DNA from: Candidatus Shapirobacteria bacterium GW2011_GWF2_37_20
GTDB taxonomy: Bacteria > Patescibacteriota > Microgenomatia > UBA12405
Direction of reading: 5' to 3'
Assembly: GCA_000989305.1 (NCBI GenBank)
Contig: LBTB01000007.1
Location: 1-32,329 of the forward strand
Length of the DNA: 32,329 nt
Shown: positions 22,674-30,256 of the stretch, one piece after another
Layout: the number at the start of each line of letters is the position of its first letter
Position numbering within the stretch: position 1 is the first letter of the stretch
Made by a program: the position numbers and the translations under genes
Notes under the pieces: model-generated
The model's database searches: none
What the model saw: only the letters and a program-made list of their open reading frames with translations
Told to the model about the DNA's origin: nothing

Positions 22674-23711
22674 ATGAATTTCGTAACCCTTCCGAAACTA
22701 AAAAATGGCGACAAGGTGGCAATCCTATCACCATCTTTTGCCGCTCCGGCCGTTTGGCCTCATGTTTACAAGCTTGGCTGCCAACGTTTACGTGATGTTT
22801 TTGGTTTAGAACCTATTGAATTTCCCACCACCAGGAAATTGGGTGCAAGCGGTGAAGAACGCATAAAGGATTTGGTTGATGCCTTTGAAAGTAAGGATAT
22901 AAAAGCAGTAATTGCTTCTCTTGGAGGCGATGACCAAATAACTTACATAAAAAAACTACCCAGGGAACCTTTTATTAATAATCCAAAACCATTTTTTGGC
23001 TATAGCGACAATACTCATTTCATTAACCACCTCTGGTTGAATGGTATTCCCTCATTTTATGGCGGTTGTTTGTTTACTGAATTTGCCATGCAAGTAAAAA
23101 TGGACGAATTTACCGTTGATTATTTAAACCATGCTTTTTTTGATAATGGTTTTTTTGATTTAAAGTCCAGTCCGACATTTAATGATATTGGCCTTAACTG
23201 GAACGACCCATCAACAATAAACACAAGAAGGAAACATCAACAAAATCCATTTTGGTCATGGGATTCTCTAAATAATTCTCAGGGCATTACCTGGGGTGGT
23301 TGTGTAGAATCAATTGATGATATGTTGCGCCACGGCGCCACTATTCCCAACCTTAACGATTTTAAAAATATTGTTTTATTTTTAGAAACTTCAGAAGAAA
23401 TTCCTGATCATTTTTATTTCCGTCGTGTTTTGCGTGCTTTAGGTGAACGGGGGATTCTAAGTAATGTTCAGGGTCTGCTTATTGGGCGACCCAAGGCGTG
23501 GGAGTTTAATAAACAAAAGACAGATAAAGAAAAAATTATCTATAAAAAAGCCCAACAAGAAATGGTTTTAGAGGTTACTAGGAAATATAATGAAGATATT
23601 CCTATAATTCAAAACATAGATATTGGTCATACTGCCCCCCAAATTCCCTTGCCGGTTGGCAAAAAAATAAAAATAGACTCTTCAACTAAATCTATTCAAA
23701 TGGAATTTTAA
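22674..23711 (+). CDS. MccF/LdcA-like S66 family serine carboxypeptidase
   Basis: An S66 peptidase (LD-carboxypeptidase or microcin C self-immunity protein MccF). The nucleophile serine is in FFGYSDNT (S111), the acidic member of the triad in LFLETSEE (E238) and the histidine in DIGHTAPQIPLPVG (H319), in the family's usual order; SLGGDDQ corresponds to the oxyanion-site loop. LdcA trims the terminal D-alanine from L,D-linked muropeptides, while MccF cleaves the amide of toxic peptidyl- or aminoacyl-adenylates. The C-terminal half with a long insert around WGGCVESIDDMLRHG is closer to MccF. I start at ATG 22674 (MNFVTLPKLKNGDKV), where homologues begin; GTG 22659 would add five residues. The gene stands alone, just right of attR. 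Confidence 0.88.
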   Translation: MNFVTLPKLKNGDKVAILSPSFAAPAVWPHVYKLGCQRLRDVFGLEPIEFPTTRKLGASGEERIKDLVDAFESKDIKAVIASLGGDDQITYIKKLPREPFINNPKPFFGYSDNTHFINHLWLNGIPSFYGGCLFTEFAMQVKMDEFTVDYLNHAFFDNGFFDLKSSPTFNDIGLNWNDPSTINTRRKHQQNPFWSWDSLNNSQGITWGGCVESIDDMLRHGATIPNLNDFKNIVLFLETSEEIPDHFYFRRVLRALGERGILSNVQGLLIGRPKAWEFNKQKTDKEKIIYKKAQQEMVLEVTRKYNEDIPIIQNIDIGHTAPQIPLPVGKKIKIDSSTKSIQMEF

Positions 23712-23769
23712 TTAATAGATATTTTTTACATTGGAATTATCATCTTTAGCCTGTTTTAGTGAAAAATAG

Positions 23770-23797
23770 TTGAAATATCTGATAAAAATAGTATCAT
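23770..23797 (+). promoter_or_regulatory. Promoter (TTGAAA-16-TATCAT)
   Basis: A -35 box TTGAAA (23770-23775), a 16-base spacer and a -10 box TATCAT (23792-23797), ending 7 bases before ATG 23805. It probably drives the run of genes from 23805 to 26135. Confidence 0.6.
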
Positions 23798-23804
23798 ACC
23801 CTGA

Positions 23805-23996
23805 ATGAGCCATTTTAAACCAGAATTCGAAACACTTATTGTTCCCGGTTTTAAGCCCTTGATAATTAATAATGGAAATGAAGAAGGGGCGTCAACTACA
23901 GACAAAAACCCACAAAAAACAGTTATTGAAACCAGAGTATTTACACAGGCCTTTACAAAAAATAGTGAGAATAAAACAATACCAACCATGCAATAA
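23805..23996 (+). CDS. Small hypothetical protein (63 aa), leaderless
   Basis: The protein begins MSHFKPEFETLIVPGFKP and has a polar, threonine- and lysine-rich second half without cysteines or membrane segments. A recognisable -35/-10 promoter ends 7 bases before the ATG, which argues that this short frame is real. It is the first gene of the transcription unit that continues with the amidohydrolase 27 bases downstream. I do not recognise it; a leader or a small partner of the enzymes is possible. Confidence 0.5.
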   Translation: MSHFKPEFETLIVPGFKPLIINNGNEEGASTTDKNPQKTVIETRVFTQAFTKNSENKTIPTMQ

Positions 23997-24023
23997 GGGA
24001 AACTATGGTTTAAATGAAACATT

Positions 24024-25013
24024 ATGGTAACAGAATCTTTTAGAAAAATTGACGCTCATAGTCATTTTGGTAAATCATATTTCGGCCCAGATAGTATTCC
24101 GCAAGACTATCTTAATAACGCTAGAAGCTTAAACATAATCGCTTCGGTCATTTCACCGGCTCCAACACCAGAAATAAAGAACAATGAATTGATTTTTAGA
24201 CCCTGTATCTGGAAACCGCGAGAATCACCAAACCAAGTTCAGTATGTATCACAGGAAGAAAACACCTTAACAGGTGAAACTATTGAAAATTCGGTTCAAA
24301 GAAATCCATATTTTGAGACCAATGAAAAATTAATTAATTTTGTCCGTGAAACAAATTATATCTCATCAAGCCCAAGACTAATGGTCATGCCCACTTATCA
24401 CCCTCTCTTAGATGATTTAAAAAAATTTACCCTATTGCTGGATCAACCCGAGGTTGTCGCCATTAAGATTCATGGAATAGCCACTTTTACAGGACCAGAA
24501 TCAATATCAAGACAAGCAGTAAAAGAAATTCAACGCCGCCAGTTGCCGGTTGTTGTCCATACCGACATGTACAAGGGGGAAATTACTAACCAACTAGACT
24601 TCGCGAGAGAAATGAATCACCCTCGAAAATGGGCCCGATGGTCTATAGAAAACTCAATTCCTATACTTTTGACACATGGTGCCCGTCTTGACATCGAAAC
24701 TATGAAAATTATTAGAAATAAAAAAAACATTTTTGTAGGCTGCTCTCCTGATTTATATCTTTTTGAAGAAAGAACCCATTCTTTGGCTGTTCCGACAAAC
24801 AATTTTCTTTCAGACCTGTTCAATCTTACCTGTCCCGAACAATTAGTTTTTGACATTGATTTCGGCTGGAACTTAAAAAACACAAAAACAGGGTTCGAAA
24901 AAGATTGGGACATGGACAAAAGGATAGAGCTTAACGCTAAAAACAAAAAAATTATTAGACGGGATCTAGAAAACATATATTTTAACAATGCCTCTAATTT
25001 TTATAAAATATAG
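24024..25013 (+). CDS. Metal-dependent amidohydrolase (Amidohydro_2 type)
   Basis: A TIM-barrel metal hydrolase. The first metal motif is DAHSHFG (H12 and H14) just after the start, as in the amidohydrolase superfamily. Further along are AIKIHGIA (strand with a conserved Lys and His), VVVHTDMYKG (metal His), LLTHGAR (metal His) and FDIDFGW (catalytic Asp). The length of 329 residues fits the Amidohydro_2 group, which includes hydrolases and decarboxylases of aromatic or heterocyclic compounds; the substrate cannot be named. It begins 27 bases after the small gene at 23805 and ends 15 bases before the synthetase-like gene, so the three are probably one unit. All metal ligands appear present. 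Confidence 0.82.
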   Translation: MVTESFRKIDAHSHFGKSYFGPDSIPQDYLNNARSLNIIASVISPAPTPEIKNNELIFRPCIWKPRESPNQVQYVSQEENTLTGETIENSVQRNPYFETNEKLINFVRETNYISSSPRLMVMPTYHPLLDDLKKFTLLLDQPEVVAIKIHGIATFTGPESISRQAVKEIQRRQLPVVVHTDMYKGEITNQLDFAREMNHPRKWARWSIENSIPILLTHGARLDIETMKIIRNKKNIFVGCSPDLYLFEERTHSLAVPTNNFLSDLFNLTCPEQLVFDIDFGWNLKNTKTGFEKDWDMDKRIELNAKNKKIIRRDLENIYFNNASNFYKI

Positions 25014-25028
25014 ATAATTTAGAAAAAT

Positions 25029-26135
25029 ATGAAAGAAATTATTGATAAAATCGGCGACAAATTCTCTTTAAACGATTTGGTTTCAGCTAAGCTACAGCCC
25101 TCTGACTCACAACTTTTGCTTTCCGAAATGTACCGACATCAAGTCGAGCGCATTAGCCCCCCAGAACTTTTAAAAAAATATCAAGACAATAAGTTTATTA
25201 TCAGCGCGTCCATTCCCCAGTCCGAAGCGATTAAGTTGGACGAAAAGTGTTTTTCTTGTTTACCAAGTGAATTTGAGAGTGTTGAGTTTTCACCAGTTGC
25301 CCCTCTGGGTTTAAATAGTGTTTTGTCAAACTTAAGTCAAAACATTATCATGTCTTGCGTTAGAAATGTAGAAGTAATGGCTGATCCAACAACGGCGATG
25401 GCCTTGGAGTGTTCTTCCAGAAGAAGGCAAGATTCCACTAAACAGTATAATCTTGCGACCACCATGAGATGTTTACGGTTGCAACCTTTTGAAAAAGAAA
25501 CCGGCTTCACTTCTCATTTTAGAGTTTTCGCTTTGGGCTCTTCAGATAGATACTCAAAAGATATCTCCAGTACCCTGCTGTTAAAGCAACTTAACTCAAC
25601 TCTAAAAATCATTGATGAAATGAGTTGCTTTACTGAAAGTCCAGTTCAAAAGTCAGTTTATATCTCAAATATTTCTCTTACAGAACAAATAATTAGTAAA
25701 TTGTCTGCAGATAGGGCCTCAATTGGAAAGCACACTCAGGATAAAAACTTCGATTTATTTAAATATTTATCAATTGACAATCCTTCTCAGGTGAATTCAA
25801 TAAACCAGAGTGAAAACTCGTATTTATTAAATAACTTTCCCCAAGAAATGGAAAAGCTCCGCAACTTTGAAAGCAATTTTTTGCCAAGTCTCAAGGCGAA
25901 ATATCCTGAAATCAACTTTATATTTGACCTGAGTCGAATTGCTGGAATTGGCTATTACAATGGTGTCTGTTATAAGGTTCTTTGTACAAATCAGGACAAC
26001 CTGACTGTCCCCATAGCCGATGGCGGTTCTTCGGATTGGGTGTCCCGACTATTATCAGACAATAAAGAATGTTATTTTTCTACCGGAATCGGAACAGAGT
26101 TATTTTACAAGTGCTTTAATAATCGCCAACATTAA
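25029..26135 (+). CDS. HisRS/HisZ-like class II aminoacyl-tRNA synthetase paralogue (368 aa)
   Basis: The C-terminal 70 residues follow the HisRS catalytic pattern: RIAGIGYYNGVCYKV (303-317) for the histidine-binding motif LxYYTGxxFE, IADGGSSDWVSRLL (329-342) for the GGRYDxL segment, and YFSTGIGTELF (349-359) for motif 3, where the usual ER is EL. The middle (VAPLGLNSVLSNLSQNIIMS and TGFTSHFRVFALGSSDR) fits the motif 2 region, where the synthetase contacts ATP. There is no C-terminal anticodon-binding domain: the chain ends just after motif 3. HisZ, the regulatory subunit of ATP phosphoribosyltransferase, has this form, but no his gene is nearby. It may instead activate an amino acid for a small-molecule pathway. 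The motif match is clear in part and the rest is divergent, so the call is moderate. Confidence 0.58.
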   Translation: MKEIIDKIGDKFSLNDLVSAKLQPSDSQLLLSEMYRHQVERISPPELLKKYQDNKFIISASIPQSEAIKLDEKCFSCLPSEFESVEFSPVAPLGLNSVLSNLSQNIIMSCVRNVEVMADPTTAMALECSSRRRQDSTKQYNLATTMRCLRLQPFEKETGFTSHFRVFALGSSDRYSKDISSTLLLKQLNSTLKIIDEMSCFTESPVQKSVYISNISLTEQIISKLSADRASIGKHTQDKNFDLFKYLSIDNPSQVNSINQSENSYLLNNFPQEMEKLRNFESNFLPSLKAKYPEINFIFDLSRIAGIGYYNGVCYKVLCTNQDNLTVPIADGGSSDWVSRLLSDNKECYFSTGIGTELFYKCFNNRQH

Positions 26136-26172
26136 TATATTTTTATATATATTCATTATAATAAACAAATAC

Positions 26173-27015
26173 ATGCCAACACAAAGGTTTAAATCATTTT
26201 TTAAAGATTATTCAACTAATGTTGACCAGGCTGATAATCAATATTTCTGGAAACTTTCGGACGATATCATTCAATCAATTATTGAAAAAAATATTGGTAA
26301 TCAGATAAACAAAAACACAACTATTTTAGATGCAGGTGGTGGGACGGGAAGGTGGATTCTTAAGTTTTCCAAAAAATATCAATGTAACTTTATACTTTAT
26401 GATTTATCAACTTCCATGCTTGAAGTTGCGAAAAATAAAGATTCAATAAAAAAGCTCGGCGACAAAATCAGAATTGTAAATGGTGATTTAGAAAATATGT
26501 CAGCCATCAAAGACGCCTCAATAGACTACGTTACTAGTATTTATAACCCGATTAGTTTTGTTAAAAATGTTGAAAAAGTATTCTCAGAGTTCAATAGAAT
26601 ACTAAAAAAAGACGGTTTAATTATGGTCATGGGACAGGGTTACTATAACGCCCTTTATTCAAAAATAAATAATTATGTTGCTGATACAAAAGAGCTTGAA
26701 GAGTTGTTGGGCAAAAGTCTCGTCTCGTGGAACAAAAGCGTTCCCAAACTTAAAGTTTTTACAAAAGAAACGCTTGAAAAATTAGCTACATCCAATAATT
26801 TATATCCGGTTAAAACGTATGGAATACCAATTTTTGCTCAGCCACAGTTTGAAGATTTTGATTCTGAAAATAAACAAAAGAGTCCTTTGTCAAACAAGTT
26901 AGAAATAGATAATAAATTCTATAAAGCAGTTTTTGAAATCGAAATGGCTTTCAATTCTCAAGATTCAGTTGTCAATAGGGGAATGAATCTTATGATTGTC
27001 GCCAAAAAGAAATAA
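26173..27015 (+). CDS. SAM-dependent class I methyltransferase (280 aa)
   Basis: A Rossmann-fold methyltransferase: motif I is ILDAGGGTGRWILKFS (about residues 51-66), followed by the acidic motif II in LYDLSTSMLEVA and the motif III region IVNGDLENM, then the post-motif strand IDYVTSIYNPISFV. A C-terminal domain of about 110 residues would carry substrate specificity, ending MNLMIVAKKK. I take ATG 26173 (MPTQRFKSFFKDYS) because TATAAT (26157-26162) lies 10 bases upstream and the open frame further up overlaps the synthetase-like gene without motifs. It is the last gene before the convergent AsnRS-like gene, whose stop is 3 bases away. The methyl acceptor is unknown. Confidence 0.85.
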   Translation: MPTQRFKSFFKDYSTNVDQADNQYFWKLSDDIIQSIIEKNIGNQINKNTTILDAGGGTGRWILKFSKKYQCNFILYDLSTSMLEVAKNKDSIKKLGDKIRIVNGDLENMSAIKDASIDYVTSIYNPISFVKNVEKVFSEFNRILKKDGLIMVMGQGYYNALYSKINNYVADTKELEELLGKSLVSWNKSVPKLKVFTKETLEKLATSNNLYPVKTYGIPIFAQPQFEDFDSENKQKSPLSNKLEIDNKFYKAVFEIEMAFNSQDSVVNRGMNLMIVAKKK

Positions 27016-27018
27016 TTC

Positions 27019-28032
27019 TTAAAACGCAGATTCAATGCCGTTAAACCTCGGCAATAATTGGCAATCTCTAATATCATCGTGTTTTAGCAACCAAAGAATA
27101 AACCTCTCGATTCCCATTCCGAATCCAGATGTCTGTATGGGATATTTTTCCTTCATATATATGTACCATTCATAGGGTTTTTTATCCACATCGTGAATAT
27201 TCAAAGCTTTTTTCACCTCCTCTCCGTTGGAGTGTCTTTGGCCAGACCCAATCGTTTCACCTATTCCCATGAGGAGGTCTGCGTTCAAGGCCTTAGTTTC
27301 ATCTTTTGGATCAAACTTTTGATAGAAGGGTACTGCCATGTGATCAAAATTCGTCAACCAGACGTAGCCATTAAAATGGCCTATTAGTTGTTTTTCACCC
27401 GCCGAATTTATTGTCCTGAACATGCCATTATCTGTTACGTACAAAGGACTGTTGTCTAATATTTTTACCGCTTCATCAAAAGTACACCTGGGAATAGATT
27501 TAGCAATTTCTAAAAAATTTGTCAGATGATTTACATCTCCCGCAATATCAACTATTTCCTTCTCGCATTTTGACAACAAATGGTTGACTAAATATGATAA
27601 ATAATTTTGACACAATTCTATTACGTCATCTAACCCGCCGGGTATCTCCGCCTCTGAGTGGAGGAACTGCGACAAATGTCTTTTATCAGCCTTTTCTCCT
27701 CGAAACGACGGAGCAATGTAATATGCCCCCTCCTTGTTTAGCCTACAAGCATATTCCAAAAAAAATTGCATTGAGTCCGCTAAATACGTCTCTACCCCAT
27801 CAATTTGTATTTTAACCGGAGTTGAATCACTTCCTAGCCCCATTGGGCTGGAGATTGAGCCGGTTGTAATCGGAAAATGAAAAAATCTAATTCCCTTTTC
27901 CCTGTAAAAATCTGACGTTGCCCTAGTAAATTCATCCTGAATTATACATAAACTTTTATACCACCTACTTTCCAACACCTTCTGGTAATGGCTATCTAAA
28001 TTTGTCCATGATCTCGGTGCTTTTACTGTCAT
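27019..28032 (-). CDS. AsnRS-like class II synthetase without anticodon-binding domain (337 aa)
   Basis: The catalytic core of an aspartyl/asparaginyl-tRNA synthetase without the N-terminal OB-fold that reads the anticodon. Motif 2 is YYIAPSFRGEKADKRHLSQF (R111 contacts ATP), the aspartate-handling loop is GETIGSGQRHSN (258-269), and motif 3 is TSGFGMGIERFILWLL (301-316). This is the layout of the archaeal-type asparagine synthetase (AS-AR), a synthetase paralogue that makes free asparagine from aspartyl-adenylate and ammonia, so that is my first reading. Another amino-acid activation is possible. It is on the minus strand, convergent with the methyltransferase. TATAAT (complement near 28055-28060) lies about 22 bases before the ATG, so this gene has a short leader, unlike many neighbours. 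Confidence 0.8.
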   Translation of the reverse strand: MTVKAPRSWTNLDSHYQKVLESRWYKSLCIIQDEFTRATSDFYREKGIRFFHFPITTGSISSPMGLGSDSTPVKIQIDGVETYLADSMQFFLEYACRLNKEGAYYIAPSFRGEKADKRHLSQFLHSEAEIPGGLDDVIELCQNYLSYLVNHLLSKCEKEIVDIAGDVNHLTNFLEIAKSIPRCTFDEAVKILDNSPLYVTDNGMFRTINSAGEKQLIGHFNGYVWLTNFDHMAVPFYQKFDPKDETKALNADLLMGIGETIGSGQRHSNGEEVKKALNIHDVDKKPYEWYIYMKEKYPIQTSGFGMGIERFILWLLKHDDIRDCQLLPRFNGIESAF

Positions 28033-28133
28033 ATCTTTAAAAATTGTGTCTTATTATACGTTATAATTTTAAAAAATTATACTCTCAAAATTAATAATTT
28101 TGAATAAAATCCGGTATTTAATTTATACCAGTA

Positions 28134-28160
28134 TTGAAATTTCCCATCTTTCGGTATAAA
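28134..28160 (+). promoter_or_regulatory. Promoter (TTGAAA-15-TATAAA) of the RelA/SpoT gene
   Basis: A -35 box TTGAAA (28134-28139), a 15-base spacer and a -10 box TATAAA (28155-28160), ending 7 bases before ATG 28168. It shares the 135-base divergent intergenic region with the AsnRS-like gene. Confidence 0.6.
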
Positions 28161-28167
28161 ATATCAC

Positions 28168-29985
28168 ATGTATCCGGAAATACTAAAAAGCGGTGAATCC
28201 ATTGATGGGATTAATTTTGCTTCAGAGAATCTTGTTCGGGCTTATAATATTGCCTCAAAATCACACGAAGGCCAGCTCCGTAAATCCGGTGAACCATACT
28301 TTAATCACTGCGTCGAGGTACTTAAAATAATCAAAAACGAGTTTGGAATAAATAATGAAAAATACCTCATTGCCGCTCTCCTACACGACACCATAGAAGA
28401 CACCCCCTTAACACTTAAGCAGGTTAAACAACAATTTGGCCAGGAAGTGGTTGAGTTGATTGAGGGGGTAACCAAGCTTGAGAATGGCGACGACAAGGAC
28501 ACTCTTTCTAAAGTTTTGGACAAAAGTTATCTTAATCCCGGAGTCGCTGTTATTAAATTGGCCGACAGACTCCATAACATGAGAACTTTGGCTTTCATGA
28601 AACCGGAAAAGCAATATATAAAATCCAAAGAAACCATGGAAGTTTACACTAAATTAGCCGAATCATTAGGTATGTGGGAAGTTAAAACTGAACTGGAAGA
28701 TTTAAGCTACCAATATCTTAGTCCCAAGGATTATTTAAAAACCAAAAATCAAATTGACAACGACCCTCGACGGAATCCGCTCTTCTTAGCTCACATAAAA
28801 AGCGGTTTGGAACAACTTCTCGAAGAAAAATCCTATCAGGGAAGTATTGAAAGTAGGTTCAATGGTTATTGGGCCTTAAAACACAAACAGAAAAAAGATG
28901 CCATGCGGGGTGTGTGTGACCCAAACAATTTTTCAGGCATAAATGATCTTGTCAGTTTCCGCATTAATTTATCTACCCTTGATAATTGTTATTCTTTTCT
29001 AAAAAATTTACATGAAAAGTTCGGTGAAATGGTCGACTATGACCGTTTTGACGAGTTTATTGGCGCTAATGGACGTATAAATGGTTATCAAGCCATTCAA
29101 ACGACAATAAATTTCTATCAGGGGCCGGTAGAAATTGCCCTGGTCACTCCGGCGATGGAAGAATTTAATAACCACGGAGTACTTTCTCTAATTAAAAATA
29201 ACCAGCAATCAGAATTAAAAAAATATGTTTTGAAACTGGTCTTTACCCCCACTGGTGGTATTAGATTTTTGCCCAAAAATGGCACTGGCGTTGACTTTGC
29301 TGCTCTAATCAACCACCGCCTCTTGGCTGATGCCGAAAAAATCTCTGTCGATGGCTTAGAAATGCCCATTTCTGCTATCATCCCCAACGCCAGTACCGTC
29401 GAGGTAATTACTGGACACGAATCCAGACGTGCCCCTCTTGCTGATTTGGAGGAATTTTGTGATCTTCCTGAAACCCGAAAAATCATTTCAGAACAAAGAA
29501 AATTGGCCATAAGAGACAAATTTATCAATCAGGGTAAAGAAATTATGGAAAAGATGCTCTCTCCCCGCGGTCTTCTTGACCTTTCTGATCTGGGAGACAC
29601 TATCAACCCAATCCTTTACAATTTTGGTTGTCAGGGTTGTGATGAACTTTATTTTTTGCTTGGAAACGGTGCTCTCGATGTTAATGAATTAAAACAAGAG
29701 TTAAATCACTATAAAATCAACAAAAAAAACCTTCAAATGACTTCAATTAAATTAAGTGGTCGCGATCAACCAAAAATTTTGATTGATGTCATCAAATTAA
29801 TCAGCGACATGGATGCAAACATAATTCATATTAGCCAGGAAAATCAGGATAATATTTTTAATCTTAGAATTATTGTCAAAGGATTGGTCCCCTCGGATAC
29901 GGAAGAAAGTGTAATAGACAAAGAAAAGGAATTTAGGGAAATATTAAAGGGGGATTCCCGTTTCACTTCCTGCTACGTTGTCTAA
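28168..29985 (+). CDS. RelA/SpoT homologue: intact (p)ppGpp hydrolase, eroded synthetase
   Basis: The full RSH layout is present: an N-terminal HD hydrolase (about residues 20-170), a synthetase domain (about 225-350), a TGS domain (about 360-430) and a C-terminal ACT domain (about 525-590, SIKLSGRDQPKILIDVIKLI). The hydrolase keeps SHEGQLRKSGEPYFNH, AALLHDTIEDT and KLADRLHNM. The synthetase motifs are altered: the usual RxKxxYSIxxK reads SRFNGYWALKHK (Lys to Asn), KDYIxxPKxNGYQSLHTTV reads DEFIGANGRINGYQAIQTTI (the His lost), and EIQIRT reads EIALVT. The enzyme therefore probably degrades rather than makes the alarmone. At 605 residues it is shorter than Rel/SpoT (about 700-740). It is leaderless by the -10 spacing and diverges from the AsnRS-like gene. 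Confidence 0.85.
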   Translation: MYPEILKSGESIDGINFASENLVRAYNIASKSHEGQLRKSGEPYFNHCVEVLKIIKNEFGINNEKYLIAALLHDTIEDTPLTLKQVKQQFGQEVVELIEGVTKLENGDDKDTLSKVLDKSYLNPGVAVIKLADRLHNMRTLAFMKPEKQYIKSKETMEVYTKLAESLGMWEVKTELEDLSYQYLSPKDYLKTKNQIDNDPRRNPLFLAHIKSGLEQLLEEKSYQGSIESRFNGYWALKHKQKKDAMRGVCDPNNFSGINDLVSFRINLSTLDNCYSFLKNLHEKFGEMVDYDRFDEFIGANGRINGYQAIQTTINFYQGPVEIALVTPAMEEFNNHGVLSLIKNNQQSELKKYVLKLVFTPTGGIRFLPKNGTGVDFAALINHRLLADAEKISVDGLEMPISAIIPNASTVEVITGHESRRAPLADLEEFCDLPETRKIISEQRKLAIRDKFINQGKEIMEKMLSPRGLLDLSDLGDTINPILYNFGCQGCDELYFLLGNGALDVNELKQELNHYKINKKNLQMTSIKLSGRDQPKILIDVIKLISDMDANIIHISQENQDNIFNLRIIVKGLVPSDTEESVIDKEKEFREILKGDSRFTSCYVV

Positions 29986-30221
29986 ACAACCTTCTCTTGC
30001 CAAAGTTGAGTCTTACGTTTTACAAAGAACTCTCAAAAGTTTGTATCCATCCCCGCCATTTTTCATTGTCCACTTGTATTTCCCATATTCTCTTCATCGC
30101 ATATATTATAAAAATAAGAATTGTACAGCAAGCTTTCCAAAACCTTAAAAACAACTGCCAATAAATTTTTCCGTTGTAGAGAAGTACTTGAAACGTTGGG
30201 CTAAACTAAAATAGTAGGTAT

Positions 30222-30250
30222 TTGTAATATATCCTATATTGTGATAAAAT
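30222..30250 (+). promoter_or_regulatory. Promoter (TTGTAA-17-TAAAAT) of the radical SAM gene
   Basis: A -35 box TTGTAA (30222-30227), a 17-base spacer and a -10 box TAAAAT (30245-30250), ending 6 bases before ATG 30257. The 236 bases between the RelA/SpoT stop and this promoter (29986-30221) contain no gene or RNA structure that I can recognise. Confidence 0.55.
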
Positions 30251-30256
30251 CCCGCA

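Noticed and set aside
26020-26172. An upstream extension of the methyltransferase frame by 51 codons.
   Set aside because: It overlaps the end of the synthetase-like gene in another frame, adds no motif, and a -10 box sits between it and ATG 26173.
7092-28154. ATCTTTCGG occurs just before the -10 boxes of hsdM (7091-7099) and the RelA/SpoT gene (28146-28154) and looked like a shared operator.
   Set aside because: It is a single 9-mer in two places, at different distances from the box (4 bases and 0), which is compatible with chance.
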